A stretch of 64,000 bases of DNA, from the NCBI GenBank assembly GCA_001767525.1, contig MELF01000038.1, positions 30,591-94,590 of the forward strand, in the 5' to 3' direction. Positions 33,241-41,758 of the stretch are shown piece after piece; positions within the stretch are counted from its first letter, which is position 1, and every line of letters begins with the position of its first letter. The stretch is from Acidobacteria bacterium RIFCSPLOWO2_12_FULL_68_19. GTDB taxonomy: Bacteria; Acidobacteriota; Vicinamibacteria; Vicinamibacterales; UBA2999. A program made the position numbers and the translations under genes. Below the pieces are notes generated by a model that was not told where the DNA came from, searched no databases, and worked only from the letters and a program-made list of their open reading frames with translations.

Positions 33241-33995
33241 TCCTCACCGGCCAGGTTCTCCAACTCGACCGCCGCCGTGCGCCGGCGCCCGACCGGCCGG
33301 TCGAACCGGACGCGGCCGTCGAGAAAGGACACGACCCGCGTGGCGTACTCCGCGATGTCGTGTTCGTGGGTGACGAGCACGATCGTCAGACCGCGCTCGA
33401 CGTTCAGCCGCTGAAAGATGCCCATCACCTCGATGCTCGTGCGCGAATCGAGGTTGCCCGTCGGCTCGTCCGCCAGCAGCAGCCTCGGACCGGTCACGAG
33501 CGCCCGCGCGATCGCGACGCGCTGCTGCTGCCCGCCGGACAACTGGCCGGGGTGATGGCCCAGGCGATCGGCCAGGCCGACCGCCTCGAGCGCCTCGCGC
33601 GCCATCGTCCTCCGCCGGGCGCCGCTCAGCCCGGCTCTGTACAAGAGCGGCAGCTCGACGTTCTCGAGTGCCGTGGTGCGCGGCAGGAGGTTGAACCCCT
33701 GGAAGACGAACCCGATCTCCCGGTTGCGGATGCGGGCGAGCTCGCGCTTGGAGAGCCGGGCCACGTCGCGCCCGCCGAGCCGGTACGTCCCGCCCGTCGG
33801 CCGGTCGAGGCACCCGAGCAGATGCATGAAGGTCGACTTGCCGGAGCCCGAGGGCCCCGTCAGCGCGACGAGTTCGCCGGTCGTCACGGTGAGCGAAATC
33901 CCGCGCAGCGCGCGGACGGCCACCTCGCCCAACGCGTAGGTCTTCGTCAGCTCGTCGACGACCACGAGCGGATCGCTCGCGCTACTGCCCGCCAC
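33162..33995 (-). CDS. ABC transporter ATP-binding protein, MacB/LolD type
   Basis: 277 residues. Walker [11 protein letters not shown]-loop [19 protein letters not shown], signature [15 protein letters not shown], Walker [14 protein letters not shown] and switch His in [11 protein letters not shown] are all present. The GxVFQxFNLLPxxTxxENV stretch is diagnostic of the MacB/LolD group. The GTG at 33995 overlaps the MacA-like gene stop by 14 bases, giving translational coupling. The ordinary family ends near residue 250. The last ~25 residues ([20 protein letters not shown]) are encoded by the inverted repeat at 33161-33240, so a repeat insertion has replaced the native tail. Confidence 0.93.
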   Translation of the reverse strand: MAGSSASDPLVVVDELTKTYALGEVAVRALRGISLTVTTGELVALTGPSGSGKSTFMHLLGCLDRPTGGTYRLGGRDVARLSKRELARIRNREIGFVFQGFNLLPRTTALENVELPLLYRAGLSGARRRTMAREALEAVGLADRLGHHPGQLSGGQQQRVAIARALVTGPRLLLADEPTGNLDSRTSIEVMGIFQRLNVERGLTIVLVTHEHDIAEYATRVVSFLDGRVRFDRPVGRRRTAAVELENLAGEEADPGDRATRGHAPISATLSRPITGV

Positions 33996-35256
33996 GCCCG
34001 GCTCCCTGCCCGGCGCCGGTCCCACGCTGGCCGCGGCCGCCGAACGGCAGGAGCGGCGATCGCACCGGTGCCGCTGTCGCCTGCGTCGACTGCACGACGC
34101 CGGTCGCCACCTGCATCCCTTCCTCCAGCACGCTCGCAGAGACGGCGACGTTGGCACCGTCGGTGACGCCCGGCCGCACGGCCGCCGGCTCCAGCCTCCC
34201 GTCGGCGAGCACCCACACCATCGGGCGGTCGCCGCCCGCGCTCCCTTCCTGCCGTGGAATCTGCTCCCGCACGGGCTGGCCGAGCGAAGCGAAGACTTCA
34301 GGCGTCGGCGCAAAGCGCAGCGCCGCGGCCGGGACGCGCAGCGTGTCGGCGCTTCTCGCGACCTCGATCACGACCGTCGCCGTCATGCCCGGCCTCAGCC
34401 GCAGGTCCGTGTTGGCGACGTCGATGACGGTGACGTAGCTCACCACGTTCGATTCAATCACCGGGTTCAACCGGACCTGCGACACGCCGCCCGAGAACGT
34501 CTCGCTGGGATAGGCATCGACCTGGAAGGTGGCCTGCTGGCCGACGCGGACCCGCCCGATGTCGGCCTCGTCCACGTTGCCGGTGACCTGCATGCGCGAC
34601 AGGTCGTTGGCGATCTGGAACAAGGTGGGCGCCTGCATGCTCGCCGCCACGGTCTGGCCGACGTCGACGTTCCGGGAGATCACGACGCCGTCGATCGGCG
34701 CGCGGATGACCGTGTGGCTCAGATTGACTCGCGCCTGGTTGAGCGAGGCCTGCGCTTGGACCACCTGGGCTTGGGCCGCTTTGAGCGCCGCCTCGGCGGC
34801 CCGCGCGTTGGCCTCGGCCGTCTCGACGTCCGTGGCGGGCACGAGCTGCCGCGCGGCCAGGTCGCGAGCGCGCGCCAGCTTCACCTGTGCGTCCTGAGAC
34901 TGCACCCGGGCGCGCTCGGCGTCGGCCTCGAGGCGAACGACCGTGGCCCGCGCCTGCTCGACCTGTGTCTCGAAAAGCGACGGCTCGAGCTCGGCGACGA
35001 CCTGCCCCTGCCGGACGCGCGAATTGAAGTCGGCATGGAGCGCCTTGATCGTCCCCGAGACCTGCGTGCCGACCTGGACCGTCCTCACCGCCTCGAGGCG
35101 CCCGGTCGCGTCAATGGTCTGAACCACGTCACCGCGCGTCACCGGAACGGTGACGATCTGTAATGTCTGCGCCGACCCGGTGTAGCGCGTCGACAGCAGG
35201 TACCCGGCACCCGCGAGGGCGGCCAGGAGTATGAGTGTTGTCAGCAGCTTCTTCAT
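33982..35256 (-). CDS. MacA/HlyD-type periplasmic adaptor
   Basis: 424 residues: membrane anchor (LTTLILLAALAGAGYLL), a biotinyl-lipoyl-like half (VPVTRGDVVQTIDATGRLEA), a long coiled-coil hairpin (about residues 95-175, TQVEQARATVVRLEADAERA), the second lipoyl half (SHTVIRAPIDGVVISRNVDV), then beta-barrel and membrane-proximal domains (MRVTGNVDEADIGRVRVGQQ). A Gly/Arg-rich tail ([18 protein letters not shown]) ends the protein. It links the MacB permease to TolC. Start 35256 is chosen for GGAG at about 35262; an upstream ATG at 35274 is possible. Confidence 0.92.
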   Translation of the reverse strand: MKKLLTTLILLAALAGAGYLLSTRYTGSAQTLQIVTVPVTRGDVVQTIDATGRLEAVRTVQVGTQVSGTIKALHADFNSRVRQGQVVAELEPSLFETQVEQARATVVRLEADAERARVQSQDAQVKLARARDLAARQLVPATDVETAEANARAAEAALKAAQAQVVQAQASLNQARVNLSHTVIRAPIDGVVISRNVDVGQTVAASMQAPTLFQIANDLSRMQVTGNVDEADIGRVRVGQQATFQVDAYPSETFSGGVSQVRLNPVIESNVVSYVTVIDVANTDLRLRPGMTATVVIEVARSADTLRVPAAALRFAPTPEVFASLGQPVREQIPRQEGSAGGDRPMVWVLADGRLEPAAVRPGVTDGANVAVSASVLEEGMQVATGVVQSTQATAAPVRSPLLPFGGRGQRGTGAGQGAGRGGQ

Positions 35257-35358
35257 GAGTCTCCGGGGTGACATGCCGTCGCGCGGGTCACACTCCCCTT
35301 CACTTGTACATACGGGTGGCGTCGCAGCGAAGTTTCGTGAAGAAAGTGTGTCAGCGCG

Positions 35359-36159
35359 CTATCGCAGCGGCGGTGGCGGGAGCGGCGGAGGCGGTGGCTG
35401 GTCGCGAACCGTGAAATTTTCCGGCACCTCGAAGAGCTGGGCCGGCGGCTCACTGCGCACGATGTTGACGAGCCGGTACGTGATCTCGCCGAACCGCGGA
35501 TCGAGCCGCTTGGTCGAGATGACGACGCCGAGGTCCGACGCGTACCACCGCTCGCTCACGACATCGATCGCGCGTTCGTTGCCGATCGCGCCGGCCGGGA
35601 GCGTCAGCACCGTCCGGGTGCCTTCCGCCTTGATGCCCTCGATCCGCGTGGGCTCGAGCTTCTCGGTCTTCACCGCGGGCCCAGGTGGAAGTGGTGGACG
35701 ACCGGCGCCGGGCCCGTCCCGGCGCGGCGGCGGCATGCGCAGCTTCCAGGCGATCTTGCGCCCCTCGTCGAGCCGGTGCAGCTCGCGGCCCGACGGGTCC
35801 GTGATCGTGACGATGCGCCGCGCGCCATCGGGCGGCACGGGCCCGAAGCCCACCAGCGCCTGCTCGCTGCGAATGCGTCCGCGGCTGTCTCGCGCGATGC
35901 TGCCCGTCGTGCGCTGCTCGATGCGGTTGCCGTCGGGGAGCTGCTGCACCAGCTCGGTGACCGTGTCGGCGGAGAACGGTGCGTCGACGACCGGCTCCGA
36001 CAGCTCCAGGGGCTCGACACGAAGGACGTCGATGCCGGGACCGAAGCCGGGGCCCGGGCCCATGAAGACGACCTGACCGCGGCCGCGACCCCCCTGGGCG
36101 GCGGCCGAGGAGGCGCAGAGGAGGACGGCGCCGAGCGTGAAAGCAGTGAGGATTCTCAT
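35359..36159 (-). CDS. Secreted hypothetical protein of the efflux operon
   Basis: 266 residues: signal peptide (LLCASSAAAQGG), then a beta-rich domain with ELVQQLPDGNRIEQRTTGSI and ARDSRGRIRSEQ, a pattern that resembles the outer-membrane-associated proteins with an 'RDSEGRVRREQ' motif found in many acidobacterial efflux or signalling clusters. It ends in a proline run (PPPPPLPPPPLR). It overlaps the anti-sigma-like gene by four bases (36156-36159), and a ~100-base gap separates it from the MacA-like gene. Its role could be sensing or regulating envelope stress; no homologue of known function comes to mind. Confidence 0.7.
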   Translation of the reverse strand: MRILTAFTLGAVLLCASSAAAQGGRGRGQVVFMGPGPGFGPGIDVLRVEPLELSEPVVDAPFSADTVTELVQQLPDGNRIEQRTTGSIARDSRGRIRSEQALVGFGPVPPDGARRIVTITDPSGRELHRLDEGRKIAWKLRMPPPRRDGPGAGRPPLPPGPAVKTEKLEPTRIEGIKAEGTRTVLTLPAGAIGNERAIDVVSERWYASDLGVVISTKRLDPRFGEITYRLVNIVRSEPPAQLFEVPENFTVRDQPPPPPLPPPPLR

Positions 36160-36707
36160 GGGTTGCTCGCGCTGATCATGGGATCGACCTGGCGAACCGC
36201 TCGCGGCACGCCGTCGAGCCCGATCAGCACCTCGACGTCGAGGGCTTGCGTCTCGGACGGATCGGCAACCGGATAGCCAAGCGCCGCCAGAACGGAGGGC
36301 TGTACGCTCAGACGCACGAGCTGCAGCGACGCGGGATCCTCCTGCAGCAGCGCATCGATCGGCGCAAACGACTCGAGCGCGGACGCGGCGACGGCCGACG
36401 ACGGATCGGCCGCGGAGCCGGCTGGAGTCGCCGCGACGCTCGACCCGGTGTCCCTCGCGTCGGTCCACCAGAGCGCCGCGACCAGTCCGGCGCACGCCGC
36501 CGCGGCGAGCGTGGCCCATGCCGGGCGCAGACGGTACTGCGGTCGGGTCGCCGCGCCGCCGCGCGCCTCCCAGGCGCGCATGACCGCCGCTTCGAGATGC
36601 GCGGGGACCGGCGTTGCTTCGTCGTCGCGGGCCACCAGACCGAGCGCGTGCGCCGCGATCGCCTCGGCACGCCGACGAACGTCCCGTTCCGTCTTCATAT
36701 CAGGCAT
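36156..36707 (-). CDS. Putative membrane anti-sigma factor
   Basis: 183 residues. The N-terminal ~60 residues are helical and Arg/Glu/Ala-rich without a recognised zinc-binding HxxxCxxC motif. A single transmembrane segment follows (AWATLAAAACAGLVAALWW), then a ~100-residue periplasmic part. That topology, and its place directly after the ECF sigma gene with a 13-base overlap, are those of anti-sigma factors; the assignment rests on context. GGAGGGG upstream of the ATG at 36707 supports this start; a second ATG at 36698 would overlap the sigma stop by four bases. Confidence 0.65.
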   Translation of the reverse strand: MPDMKTERDVRRRAEAIAAHALGLVARDDEATPVPAHLEAAVMRAWEARGGAATRPQYRLRPAWATLAAAACAGLVAALWWTDARDTGSSVAATPAGSAADPSSAVAASALESFAPIDALLQEDPASLQLVRLSVQPSVLAALGYPVADPSETQALDVEVLIGLDGVPRAVRQVDPMISASNP

Positions 36708-37318
36708 TTCTGCGCCCCTCCGCCGACCGGCGAGATCGCCCGGTCGGCCTGCGTCAGCCGGTACGCCAGCTGCTGTCGCGCCCGGTGGAGGCGCGACCGC
36801 ACGGTGCCGATTCGCACGTTGAGCATAGCCGCGGCGGCCTCGTACGAGAAGTCCTGCAAGTCACACAGGATGAGCACCTCGCGATACCGCGACGACAAGC
36901 CCTTGATCAACGCGCGCACACGTGCCACCTCCTGAGACTGCGCAATGGCACGCGATGGATCTTGGTCGACGGCCGGCTCGCGCCTCATCCACTGATCGAA
37001 CCCGACGAACCGTCGTTCGCGGCGCAGGCGGTAGCGGCTCACGTTGCGTGCAATCCCGTACAGATATGTGCCGAGCGATCCGCGGGCCGCGTCGTAGCGA
37101 TTCAGCGTGCGCATCAGTTCGAGGAACACCTCCTGCATCACGTCCTCGGCCATGGCGGTCGATCCGGTCATCGCGCGCGCGAACCGATAGATGCCGACGT
37201 GGTAGCGCTGGTAGAGCGCGCCAAACGCCTCGCGTTCGCCAGCCAGCGCGCGTTGGACGAGCGCCTCGTCGGCAGACGTCCGATCGGCGGTGGGGGCCGC
37301 TTCCCCGCTCGTACCCAC
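36695..37318 (-). CDS. ECF-type RNA polymerase sigma factor
   Basis: 207 residues from a GTG. Region 2 reads LYQRYHVGIYRFARAMTGST and AEDVMQEVFLELMRTLNRYD, with the GTYLYGIARNVSRYRLRRER segment; region 4 reads LIKGLSSRYREVLILCDLQD and SYEAAAAMLNVRIGTVRSRL. No region 1 or 3 is present, so it is an ECF sigma. The GTG at 37318 is preferred to an in-frame TTG at 37369 because the promoter-like GGAACT-N14-GTCAA lies between them (37352-37328), which would give a nearly leaderless transcript. It heads the leftward efflux operon and likely regulates itself. Confidence 0.88.
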   Translation of the reverse strand: MGTSGEAAPTADRTSADEALVQRALAGEREAFGALYQRYHVGIYRFARAMTGSTAMAEDVMQEVFLELMRTLNRYDAARGSLGTYLYGIARNVSRYRLRRERRFVGFDQWMRREPAVDQDPSRAIAQSQEVARVRALIKGLSSRYREVLILCDLQDFSYEAAAAMLNVRIGTVRSRLHRARQQLAYRLTQADRAISPVGGGAQKCLI

Positions 37319-37327
37319 TATGGGGTA

Positions 37328-37352
37328 TTGACGCCAGATTTCCGGGAGTTCC
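37328..37352 (-). promoter_or_regulatory. Candidate ECF promoter, leftward (sigma/efflux operon)
   Basis: On the minus strand GGAACT (37352-37347), 14 bases, then GTCAA (37332-37328), 9 bases before the GTG of the sigma gene. GGAAC is the classic ECF -35 word and GTC a common -10 core. It is identical in layout to the rightward element at 37388. Confidence 0.55.
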
Positions 37353-37387
37353 AAGAAACTCGTCGTCAATCAGCCCTCGCCATCTTT

Positions 37388-37412
37388 GGAACTCGGCCGT
37401 CGCATCCGTCAA
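37388..37412 (+). promoter_or_regulatory. Candidate ECF promoter, rightward (CotH operon)
   Basis: GGAACT (37388-37393), 14 bases, GTCAA (37408-37412), 12 bases before the GTG at 37425. Same words and same spacing as the leftward element, so both operons are likely read by the sigma factor encoded here. Confidence 0.55.
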
Positions 37413-37424
37413 TTCTCCTGTAAC

Positions 37425-39041
37425 GTGCGTGTAAACGGTAACGATCTCCGACGTCCGGCGCTGGTTCTCGTCGGGATGCTGGCGGTGACGGCCCTGGCGA
37501 GCGGCCAACGGGGTTGGAGCGACGATACGCATGGGCGCGAGGCGACGCCCGATTACGGCCGCGTCTTCGCCCAGGACGTCGTCAAGCGGCTCGACATTCG
37601 CGTGTCCGCCGCCGACTGGGATCGTGTCATGGCCGACATGACTGACATGGTCGGACCCTTCGGCGCGGGAGGCGGTGGCCGAGGCGGCTTCAACATCATC
37701 GTCGACCCCGCCGCAGTGGAGGCATGCAAGGGGCTCGTGGAGGGGAGCGCGTGCAGTCTTGGCACGCCACCCCAAACGGGCCGATGCGTTCAGCTCCCGA
37801 TGGGCACTGGACTGGCGTGCACGCCGCTCCCGGGGGTCGGCAACCCGCCGGGCCGTCTTGGCGGCCCTGGACCCGTCGGAAATCTTCCAGGCGAACGCGA
37901 CGATGTGGAGTTGCTGCCCCGCACGCCAGTGTACATCCCCGCGACCGTCGTCTTCGACAACGTGGCGTTCGACCGCGCCGGCCTTCGACTGAAAGGGAAC
38001 TCCAGCCTGTCGAACACCTGGCGCAGCGGCGTGGAAAAACTGCCGTTCCGGCTCAACTTCGATGCGCTCTCGGACCGCTTTCCGGACACCCGCGATCAGA
38101 CGTTCTTCGGGTTTCCGAACCTGAATCTGACGAGCAATTCATCGGATGCGTCATTTCTCCGGGCCAAGGTTGTCGGCGATCTCTTTCGCGAGGCGGGCGT
38201 GCCCGCGGCGCGCACGGCGTTCGTCCGTGTCTATTTCGACCGCGGCGACGGGTCGCGGTATCTGGGTCTGTACACGCTCGTCGAGGTGCCCGACCGGCCG
38301 ATGCTCGAGACGCAGTTCGGCAGCTCCGGCGGAAACCTGTACAAGCCGAACGGCGCCGGCGCCCGGTGGACTGCATTCGTCCGTGACTCGTTTCCGAAGA
38401 AGACGAACGCGCGCGACGAGGACTGGACCGACGTCGAGGACGCGATTGCGGTGCTCAACGAGCCGCGAAGCCGTCCGACCGTGTGGCGCGCGCGCCTGGA
38501 GGCCCGCTTCAGCGTGTCGGTGTTCCTGCGCTGGCTCGCGCTCAACACCGTCATCGGCAACTCGGATACGTACGGCAGCTTCTCCCCGCACAACTATTGG
38601 GTGTACGGGAGCCCGCGACATCGCGATCGGCTGTTCTGGATCCCGTGGGATCACGACCTGGCCATGAACGCGGGCGGGCCGATGATCATGATTGCCGGCG
38701 GCAGTCCTCCCACGACGCCCGGTCTCGACCTCTTCCACGATCGCGTCACCGCCACGTGGCCGCTCATTCGGTATCTGCTGGACGACCCGGTGTACCGGGC
38801 GGCGTACCGGGCGAACGTCGAGGAGCTGCTGAACACCGTCTTCGAGCCGTCGCGGCTGTCGGCGCACCTCCAGGCCGAATACGCGCGTATCGCTCCGCAC
38901 GTCATCGGGCCGGATGGCGAGCAGCCCGGCCGGACGTTCATCAACACGCCGCAGGCTTTCACCGAGGCAGTGGCGACGCTGATCAGGTACGTCGAGACGC
39001 GCGCGGACGCCGTGCGGCAGGCGCTTGCGGTGGCCCCATGA
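37425..39041 (+). CDS. CotH kinase family protein, secreted
   Basis: 538 residues: signal peptide (LVGMLAVTALASGQRG), then the CotH fold with GLRLKGNSSL (glycine-rich-loop equivalent), VRVYFDRGDGSRYLGLYTLV, and the catalytic-loop/metal motif YWVYGSPRHRDRLFWIPWDHD (DHDLA carries the acidic metal ligands). CotH proteins are atypical secreted or spore-coat protein kinases. An insertion of about 60 residues with PPQTGRCVQLPMGTGLACTP carries cysteines that could form disulfides. GTG 37425 is chosen because it restores a full signal peptide behind the candidate promoter. It is the first gene of a four-gene operon with 4-base overlaps. Confidence 0.88.
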   Translation: MRVNGNDLRRPALVLVGMLAVTALASGQRGWSDDTHGREATPDYGRVFAQDVVKRLDIRVSAADWDRVMADMTDMVGPFGAGGGGRGGFNIIVDPAAVEACKGLVEGSACSLGTPPQTGRCVQLPMGTGLACTPLPGVGNPPGRLGGPGPVGNLPGERDDVELLPRTPVYIPATVVFDNVAFDRAGLRLKGNSSLSNTWRSGVEKLPFRLNFDALSDRFPDTRDQTFFGFPNLNLTSNSSDASFLRAKVVGDLFREAGVPAARTAFVRVYFDRGDGSRYLGLYTLVEVPDRPMLETQFGSSGGNLYKPNGAGARWTAFVRDSFPKKTNARDEDWTDVEDAIAVLNEPRSRPTVWRARLEARFSVSVFLRWLALNTVIGNSDTYGSFSPHNYWVYGSPRHRDRLFWIPWDHDLAMNAGGPMIMIAGGSPPTTPGLDLFHDRVTATWPLIRYLLDDPVYRAAYRANVEELLNTVFEPSRLSAHLQAEYARIAPHVIGPDGEQPGRTFINTPQAFTEAVATLIRYVETRADAVRQALAVAP

Positions 39042-40219
39042 CCCTGCGCCGCGTCCTCTCGCTCGCGCTGATGCTCGGCGCGACGGCGACATCGGCACAT
39101 GCCCAGCAAGCGACGCAAGAGGAGACCGCGCGGCAGGCGACGTCGTTCGAGCTCGTGCCGCGCGCGTTCATCCAGCTCGATTGGCGTGGCTACCCCGACT
39201 GGACCGTCGCTCCCGGCACGGGGCGGCTCGACCTCGACACGTTTCAGGTCCGACGGCTGCGCGGCGGCGTCGATGGCCGGTGGCGCCGCGTGGCGTTCGA
39301 GCTCACCCTCGATCCGCAGGACGTCGATGGCACGCTGGTGAAGGACGCGTATGCCGAGCTTCGCGCGGGTGAGTACCGCATCCGCGCGGGCCAGTTCAAG
39401 CCGCCGGGGAGCCGGGAGTACTCGACTGCCGCCCGCAACATCGACTTGCTCGAGCGCGCCGCGCTCGCCCGGTCGCTGGCCGCGCATCGCGACATCGGCG
39501 TCATGGTGCACGGCGATCTCGGCACGCGTGTCGACTACGACGTGGGACTCTTTGCGGGCGACGACAACGGCTCGAACCGTCGCTCGGGCCTGACGGGCGC
39601 GGGACGCCTGGAATGGGAGCCCGGCATCGATCTCATCGTCGGGGTGTTCGGCAGCGAGGGCCGCGTCATGGCCGTCGACGAGGAGCCCGAGAACGGGATC
39701 AGTGGTCGCCTGCCGTCGGGCTACCGCTTCTTCGAGGACGTGTACGTGCGGGGGACACGCCGCCGCATCGGTGGCGATGTCGAATGGAGCCCGGGACGCT
39801 GGCAGTTCACCGTCGAGGCGCTGCGTGTGCGCGACGAACGAGAGGGGCAGGGGGTGGACTTCGATGATCTGCCGTCGGTCGTCGGCGTCGGCGCGAGCGC
39901 AACCGCGCGCTGGCGGTTCGCGCCGCGGCGCGAGGTCGTGGCGCGATACGAGTACCTCGGATTCGACGACGTTGGGCCGGCCACGGCGCTGGCCGGCGTG
40001 CGGCCGCGCGCGGCCGACCTGCGCGCCCGCTCAGGACAGACGGTGACGCTCGGCGGGTCGTGGCGCGCCGTGGCGTGGGCGCGCCTGATGGCCAACGCGG
40101 GCGCCGAATGGTTCTCGGAGCCGCGCTCGGCGCCCGAGCCGGGGCGGCGCGGCGTCTACTGGACGTTCGGTACGCGACTTCAAGTCGAGCTGCCGGCAGC
40201 CCTGGGGTTCGGGCGGTGA
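39038..40219 (+). CDS. Phosphate-selective-porin-like (OprO/OprP) outer-membrane protein
   Basis: 393 residues: signal peptide (TATSAHAQQ) and a barrel with FIQLDWRGYPDW, DTFQVRRLRGGVDGRWRRVA, AYAELRAGEYRIRAGQFKPP and ARSLAAHRDIGVMVHG. The 'RR.R.G..G' and 'GQFK.P' motifs are those of the porin O/P family, which in Pseudomonas transports phosphate and pyrophosphate. In an operon with a VTC protein, a link to phosphate or polyphosphate is suggestive. ATG 39038 overlaps the CotH stop by four bases (ATGA). I do not see the terminal Phe that barrels usually carry; the end is LGFGR. Confidence 0.8.
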   Translation: MTLRRVLSLALMLGATATSAHAQQATQEETARQATSFELVPRAFIQLDWRGYPDWTVAPGTGRLDLDTFQVRRLRGGVDGRWRRVAFELTLDPQDVDGTLVKDAYAELRAGEYRIRAGQFKPPGSREYSTAARNIDLLERAALARSLAAHRDIGVMVHGDLGTRVDYDVGLFAGDDNGSNRRSGLTGAGRLEWEPGIDLIVGVFGSEGRVMAVDEEPENGISGRLPSGYRFFEDVYVRGTRRRIGGDVEWSPGRWQFTVEALRVRDEREGQGVDFDDLPSVVGVGASATARWRFAPRREVVARYEYLGFDDVGPATALAGVRPRAADLRARSGQTVTLGGSWRAVAWARLMANAGAEWFSEPRSAPEPGRRGVYWTFGTRLQVELPAALGFGR

Positions 40220-41025
40220 CGGGAGCGGCCGGTCCGATCCCGAGCGAGCGGCGTGTCGCGTGGGTCGAGGACGCATTCCTCGACGTGCTCGCCACGTTCG
40301 AGCCCTCGTCCAGGGAACTGTTGAGCGCGCGGGCCCTCCAGCAGCGCGTCGATCGCAAGTTCGTCCTGCCCGTCTGGGCCGCCGGTCCTCTTCTGGCGCG
40401 CCTGCACGCGGGCTACCGCGTCGTGCACACGGGCGACAAGCGGCTGGCGCGCTATGAGGACCTGTACTTCGATACCCCGGGACGAGACATGTACCACGAT
40501 CACCACCGCGGGCGCCGCCCGCGATTCAAGGTGCGCATTCGCCACCATCTGGATCGAGAGCGTACGTTCCTCGAAGTCAAGCGCAAGGGCGCCAACGATC
40601 GCACGACGAAGTGGCGCCTCGAGCTGCCGTTTCACGAGACGACACTCGAAGACGACCGCCGGCGCTTCATCGAGGCGCATGCGCCGCTCGACGTGGCCCG
40701 GCTCACCCCGTGCCTGGCGGTCGCGTTCGTTCGCTCCACGCTCGTCGGCGTCAGCGCCGACGAGCGCCTGACCTTCGACTGGCACGTCGAATTCAGTCAG
40801 GGCGTGCGCCTGGTGGCATTGGCGGGCGTAGTCATCGCCGAAGTCAAGCAAGCGCGCTACCGGAGCGCAACGAGCGCCGTGGACGTGTTTCGGGCGATCC
40901 ATCTGCGCGAGCAGGGTGTGAGCAAGTACTGCCTGGCGACGAGCCGGCTCGCCGCGGTGAGGACGAACAGGTTCAGGCCGGCGCTTCGAACGGTCGAGAG
41001 GCTGGCGACGTGCGAGAACTCGTGA
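40216..41025 (+). CDS. VTC domain protein (polyphosphate polymerase-like)
   Basis: 269 residues from GTG 40216, overlapping the porin stop (GTGA). The VTC tunnel fold is recognisable: QQRVDRKFVLPVW, the RYEDLYFDTPGRDMYHDHHR segment, RPRFKVRIRHHLDRERTFLE with VKRKGANDRTTKWR (basic tunnel), and VVIAEVKQARYRS near the end, which holds the last acidic and Lys residues. VTC proteins build polyphosphate from ATP with a basic tunnel lined by Arg and Lys. The bacterial ones are found next to CotH and DUF4956 genes; the product has not been shown. A cytoplasmic protein by sequence: no signal peptide. Confidence 0.85.
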   Translation: MTGAAGPIPSERRVAWVEDAFLDVLATFEPSSRELLSARALQQRVDRKFVLPVWAAGPLLARLHAGYRVVHTGDKRLARYEDLYFDTPGRDMYHDHHRGRRPRFKVRIRHHLDRERTFLEVKRKGANDRTTKWRLELPFHETTLEDDRRRFIEAHAPLDVARLTPCLAVAFVRSTLVGVSADERLTFDWHVEFSQGVRLVALAGVVIAEVKQARYRSATSAVDVFRAIHLREQGVSKYCLATSRLAAVRTNRFRPALRTVERLATCENS

Positions 41026-41618
41026 CCGCACTGGCGACCGCCGGTGCCGGCGACACGGCGACGCTGATGGGGCGCCTCGCGCTGGATCTTGCCTTCACGG
41101 CTATCGTGGTGCGGCTCGTCTACTACAGGCTGTACCGCAATCGTGACTACGTCTTCACGTACTTTCTGCTCAACCTGGTGACCTTCTCGCTCGCGTACCT
41201 GCTGAGCCGCGTGCCGATCGAGCTGGGTTTCGCCCTCGGGCTGTTCGCAGTCTTCGGGATCCTGCGGTACCGGACCGAAGCCATTCGCGTCCGTGACCTC
41301 ACCTACCTGTTCGTCGTGATCGGAATCGCGCTGCTCAATGCCCTCGCCAACGGCGGCATCAGCCTGGCCGAGCTGGTGCTCGTCAACGGCGTGATCGTCG
41401 CTGCCGTGTGGTCTCTGGAAAATGTGCCGTCCTCAGGACGGGAAATGTCGCGCCGCGTACTCTACGACCGACTCGAGCTGCTCGGTTCAGGGTCGTCCGC
41501 CGACCTCCTCGAGGACCTCCGGAAGCGGACGCACTTGCCGGTCGAGCGCTATGAGATCGGCGACGTGGATCTCCTGCGAGACTGCGCCGACATCACCGTC
41601 TACTACCGTGGTCCCTGA
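41022..41618 (+). CDS. DUF4956 integral membrane protein
   Basis: 198 residues from GTG 41022 (GTGA overlap with the VTC stop; an in-frame GTG at 41010 is an alternative). It has four transmembrane segments (LALDLAFTAIVVRLVYY, YFLLNLVTFSLAYLLSRV, LGFALGLFAVFGILRYRTEA, LFVVIGIALLNALANGGISL) followed by a cytoplasmic tail ending VERYEIGDVDLLRDCADITV. FGILRYRTE is the DUF4956 signature. DUF4956 proteins occur beside VTC genes and are proposed to anchor or transport in that pathway; no function is proven. Confidence 0.88.
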   Translation: MTALATAGAGDTATLMGRLALDLAFTAIVVRLVYYRLYRNRDYVFTYFLLNLVTFSLAYLLSRVPIELGFALGLFAVFGILRYRTEAIRVRDLTYLFVVIGIALLNALANGGISLAELVLVNGVIVAAVWSLENVPSSGREMSRRVLYDRLELLGSGSSADLLEDLRKRTHLPVERYEIGDVDLLRDCADITVYYRGP

Positions 41619-41758
41619 CGCGCCCGTGCGTCCTCGCCGTGTGGCGCTTGTCCAATGGCGGCGACGCGGGATGGCGCGCGGACCCGTCAGACGCCCAGAC
41701 GTCAGACGACGCGCGGCGCTGAGATGCGCGGCACAATCGTTGCTCGGGCCTGCGCCGA

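Noticed and set aside
37319..37369. TTG at 37369 as the sigma-factor start
   Set aside because: The extension lies over the GGAACT-N14-GTCAA element, whose twin on the other strand also sits just before a GTG; I prefer GTG 37318, though GAGGG before the TTG leaves some doubt.
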